Assembly: GCA_030917445.1 (NCBI GenBank)
Contig: JAUPUR010000056.1
Location: forward strand, 1-7,663
Reading direction: 5' to 3'
DNA length: 7,663 nt
From: Patescibacteria group bacterium
GTDB lineage: Bacteria > Patescibacteriota > Microgenomatia > Levybacterales > UBA12049
The notes beneath the pieces were generated by a model that saw only the letters and a list, made by a program, of their open reading frames with translations, was not told the origin of the DNA and did not search any database. A program made the translations under genes and the position numbers. Below are positions 5,335 to 7,663 of the stretch, piece by piece (the first letter of the stretch is position 1; the number at the start of each line of letters is the position of its first letter).

Positions 5335-6468
5335 CTATTGTAGGAATGATAAAGGATTGACAAGTGCACCACCACGTCTTATTTCGAAGTGAAGATGTGG
5401 ACCAGTTGTCCTTCCTGTCATACCGACCCATCCGACAACTGTTTTTCCTGCGATGACGGTATCACCAGGAGAGACATTGACACTAGACATATGCGCATAC
5501 AATGATTGGAATCCATCCGAACTCTCAACTCTCACATTTGTTCCATAGCCTCCATCCCATGAACCAACATTGATACTACTCACTCTTCCATTATGTGCTG
5601 CGACAACGGGAGTTCCGACATTTGATGTAATATCCAGTGCCATATGATACCAAGAGGCAAACTGTGATATTCCTCCACGAAGTGGCCATGTGAACCCACT
5701 TGCTGTAATTGTGACAGGACCTGTAGCCACATATGTTTGACGCGGTCTGACATATGTAGGCTGTTCTGAAGGTTTGATACCATCAGGTACAACGACCATC
5801 TGTCCTTCAACGAGTGAGAATGTTTCTGGGTTTGCAAATTCATTGAAAGGAAAATCTACAATCTTCTGAGCTTCTGTGTCGTATTTCTTAGCAATGGTGT
5901 AGACAGTATCTCCTTTACTGACTTTATGAATAAGGCCAGTCACCGGAAGAATTTTAACTGAGTCACCAACAGAAATCGTGTCAGAAGATAAATCATTTTC
6001 CCACTTTACTGTTTCTTCCGAGACCTTGAATTTACGAGCAATTGAAGAAATTGTGTCTCCTTTTTGGACGGTATAGTTGAGGACTTCACTTCGGGGTTTT
6101 TCAGAAATTTCAGTTGCAAAAACATTCTCTCCAACAGTAATCGATTCTTTTTCAGACTCAGAATTTTCAAAATCCAAATTTGCCGAAGCAGAACTCGCAA
6201 AAATAGGATACGTATCGGCAAGATAAGGAGCGATCAATACACCAAGCATCAATACACCCATAGTCGTTAAGTGTAAAAAAGGTCGGTTGTACCGACCCCT
6301 CTTCATCATAAAGAATTTTACCAGCCTATTTTTGTTCTTTTCAAAAAGATGCGAGGCACTAATAACCTTACGATGAAGGTAATAGAGGAAGAAAAATTCA
6401 CCAAACTCTCCAATATGATCTGCAGCACTCTTGAAGGATTGTCGTATTTGAAAACGAAATTGTCTCAT
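5335..6468 (-). CDS. LysM-LysM-M23 peptidoglycan endopeptidase, membrane anchored
   Basis: A 377-residue protein. Residues 1-65 are basic and lack a signal sequence, a hydrophobic helix spans about 66-84, and a Ser/Glu-rich linker follows. Two LysM domains (about 131-175, YTVQKGDTISSIARKF; and 180-228, HKVSKGDTVYTIAKKY) bind glycan strands. The C-terminal M23/LytM domain (about 258-377) keeps all zinc and catalytic residues: H275 and D279 (HMALD), H326 (YAHM), and H358 and H360 (GPHLHFE). It should cut peptide cross-links in peptidoglycan outside the membrane, for growth or division. The ATG at 6468 is the first possible start, since an in-frame TAA lies at 6484-6486. No SD is present. A start at M54/M55 would give an ordinary signal peptide, but that site also lacks an SD. 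A strong-looking promoter sits just upstream, and the serine hydrolase follows. Confidence 0.92.
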   Translation of the reverse strand: MRQFRFQIRQSFKSAADHIGEFGEFFFLYYLHRKVISASHLFEKNKNRLVKFFMMKRGRYNRPFLHLTTMGVLMLGVLIAPYLADTYPIFASSASANLDFENSESEKESITVGENVFATEISEKPRSEVLNYTVQKGDTISSIARKFKVSEETVKWENDLSSDTISVGDSVKILPVTGLIHKVSKGDTVYTIAKKYDTEAQKIVDFPFNEFANPETFSLVEGQMVVVPDGIKPSEQPTYVRPRQTYVATGPVTITASGFTWPLRGGISQFASWYHMALDITSNVGTPVVAAHNGRVSSINVGSWDGGYGTNVRVESSDGFQSLYAHMSSVNVSPGDTVIAGKTVVGWVGMTGRTTGPHLHFEIRRGGALVNPLSFLQ

Positions 6469-6480
6469 AAGAGGAAGTTT

Positions 6481-6509
6481 AGCTTAGCAAAATTTGTACT
6501 ACTGGTCAA
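6481..6509 (-). promoter_or_regulatory. promoter of the M23/serine-hydrolase unit (TTGACC, 17 bp, TGC-TAAGCT)
   Basis: On the minus strand, TTGACC (6509-6504) is followed after exactly 17 bases by TAAGCT (6486-6481), with TGC just before it forming an extended -10. The predicted start near 6474 leaves only about six bases before the ATG at 6468, so the message would be nearly leaderless. The promoter fits within the 50-base gap after rho, with no terminator hairpin visible between them, so read-through from rho is also possible. Confidence 0.6.
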
Positions 6510-6518
6510 ATCTTATAG

Positions 6519-7631
6519 CTAGCTCTTACCTAAATTCTCGAGGAAGTCTTCATTACTCTCTACTTTTGTTAACTGTTCTATAAATGTTGCTGTGCGTTCA
6601 TCAGGATTTAACATATCCATCATGCGACGCATAGTAACAATTTTCTTGTAATTAGCTTCTGTTAAGAGTAATTCTTCTTGTCGAGTTCCAGATCTCTCGA
6701 TATTAATTGCGGGGAAAATGCGTCTTTCAGCAAGACGTCGATCTAAATGAAGCTCCATATTCCCTGTTCCCTTAAACTCTTCATAGACAAGATCATCGAG
6801 TCGTGAACCAGTTTCAGTCAGTGCTGTACCGATAATGGTGAGAGATCCACCCTCTTTACAGTTTCTTGCTGCACCAAAGAACTTTTTCGCTGGATGAAGA
6901 GCTGCAGGATCAAATCCTCCAGAGAGTGTTCGTCCTGAAGGTGCAACGGAAAGATTGTACGCACGTGCAAGTCTTGTAATAGAGTCAAGAAGAACAACAA
7001 CGTCCTTACCCATCTCAACCATTCTTTTCGCTCTCTCAAGTGCGATTTCTGCAACTCTTGTCTGATGTTCTGGTGGTTCATCGAAATTTGAGGCTACAAC
7101 CTCACCAATCACAGACATTGAAATATCAGTAACCTCCTCAGGTCTTTCACCTATCAAAGCTGCCATCAAGTGGACATCTGGGAAATTCTTTGTGATTCCT
7201 GCTGCAATATCTTTAAGAATTGTTGTTTTTCCTGCTTTTGGAGGAGAAACAATCATACCTCTTTGTCCAAAACCAATTGGCGCAACAAGGTCAATAATGC
7301 GAGTTGAGAGTGGTGTCTTACCTGATGAGAGGACTAATTGTCGATCTGGATAAATTGGAGTAAGATCATCAAACCAGACTCGTCGCATAGACTCTTCTGC
7401 TACCTGCTCATTTACCTTTTCAACTTTCAAAAGTCCATAATATCTTTCATTATCTTTTGGAGGTCGTGCAACCCCCTCAACCTTATCTCCACCTCGAAGC
7501 ATAAAGCGTCGAATTTGAGATTGACTGATATAGACATCTCTGTTTGAAGGGATAAATTTAGGACGTAAAAAGCCATGACCTTCAGGTTGAACATCTAAAT
7601 ACCCAATAACAGCCTCAGTTGGAGTACTCAT
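6519..7631 (-). CDS. rho: transcription termination factor Rho (possibly 5' truncated by the window edge)
   Basis: The 370 residues from the ATG at 7631 cover the RNA-binding cold-shock-like domain and the whole ATPase core of the hexameric RNA helicase that terminates transcription. The primary RNA site includes GHGFLRP (18-24), DVYISQSQIRRF (32-43) and ARPPKDNERYYGLLKV (55-70). Walker A is SPPKAGKTT (129-137), Walker B VVVLLD (211-216), and the Q loop is in SGGFDPAALH (237-246). The R loop is EFKGTGN (285-291) and the arginine-finger region is RSGTR (313-317). All are intact. Compared with E. coli Rho (419 residues), the N-terminal Rho_N helical domain is absent. The frame stays open upstream of this ATG to the window edge, so a longer N-terminus is possible. 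No SD directly precedes the ATG. The frame ends at TAG 6519-6521. Confidence 0.95.
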   Translation of the reverse strand: MSTPTEAVIGYLDVQPEGHGFLRPKFIPSNRDVYISQSQIRRFMLRGGDKVEGVARPPKDNERYYGLLKVEKVNEQVAEESMRRVWFDDLTPIYPDRQLVLSSGKTPLSTRIIDLVAPIGFGQRGMIVSPPKAGKTTILKDIAAGITKNFPDVHLMAALIGERPEEVTDISMSVIGEVVASNFDEPPEHQTRVAEIALERAKRMVEMGKDVVVLLDSITRLARAYNLSVAPSGRTLSGGFDPAALHPAKKFFGAARNCKEGGSLTIIGTALTETGSRLDDLVYEEFKGTGNMELHLDRRLAERRIFPAINIERSGTRQEELLLTEANYKKIVTMRRMMDMLNPDERTATFIEQLTKVESNEDFLENLGKS

Positions 7632-7654
7632 GACATTTTGTGAAAAATGACCAT
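7628..7654 (-). CDS. possible short upstream ORF overlapping the rho start
   Basis: Read on the minus strand, GAGGAA at 7663-7658 precedes an ATG at 7654 that opens an eight-codon frame (MVIFHKMS). Its TGA overlaps the rho ATG as ATGA. This would allow translational coupling or leader-based control of rho. It is only meaningful if rho really starts at 7631, because the rho frame is also open through this stretch. Evidence is limited to an SD-like site and an overlap. Confidence 0.25.
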   Translation of the reverse strand: MVIFHKMS

Positions 7655-7663
7655 AATTTCCTC

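Noticed and set aside
5580..5843. 87-residue minus-strand frame inside the M23 gene
   Set aside because: It is a shadow of the M23/LysM coding frame; its Gln, His and Leu richness is an effect of frame shift.
6511..6530. AGCTAGCT palindrome over the rho stop as a terminator
   Set aside because: There is no loop and no U tract; an 8-base palindrome is expected by chance.
1..7663. UGA recoding as in Gracilibacteria/SR1
   Set aside because: No gene contains an in-frame TGA and all end in TAA or TAG, so the standard code explains everything.

Overview
The window looks like chromosomal DNA from a Candidate Phyla Radiation (Patescibacteria) bacterium, perhaps of the Microgenomates group. This is inferred from gene style, not from any marker gene. 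It is AT-rich and uses the standard code: all seven stops are TAA or TAG and no gene reads through TGA. It has a large beta-repeat surface protein ending in an NWWIIN-type tail, an O-antigen-ligase-like membrane protein fused to TPR repeats, a LysM/M23 peptidase with a long cytoplasmic N-terminus, a class-A-like serine hydrolase, a small double zinc-ribbon protein and Rho. Most start codons lack a Shine-Dalgarno (SD) sequence.

Plus strand, left half. Positions 1-797 hold the C-terminal end of a repetitive surface protein. A RAYT-type single-strand transposase (814-1461) follows after 16 bases. The 182-base gap after it carries two copies of a GGGTTGAACCC palindrome, arranged as an inverted pair like a REPIN, and then promoter-like sequences. 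Next is the 716-residue polytopic TPR protein (1644-3794).

A hairpin with A and T tracts (3815-3857) serves as a bidirectional terminator between the converging gene sets.

Minus strand, right half, in transcription order: rho (7631-6519), LysM-LysM-M23 peptidase (6468-5335), class-A-like serine hydrolase (5296-4340) and the zinc-ribbon protein (4199-3867). The two cell-wall genes are 38 bases apart and probably form one unit behind a promoter located just after rho. The zinc-ribbon gene has its own extended -10 promoter and a leader of about 98 bases. It is the only gene here with a perfect SD sequence. That SD lies in the loop of a 10-bp perfect hairpin whose 3' arm contains the GTG start codon, and an upstream segment mimics that arm. 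This looks like a two-state translational switch and is the most interesting candidate in the window.

The genes suggest a region for envelope building and remodelling (surface fibre, glycan ligase-like protein, peptidoglycan endopeptidase, penicillin-binding-type hydrolase) next to a core transcription gene, with one mobile-element-derived gene inserted. I saw no tRNA, rRNA or CRISPR array.
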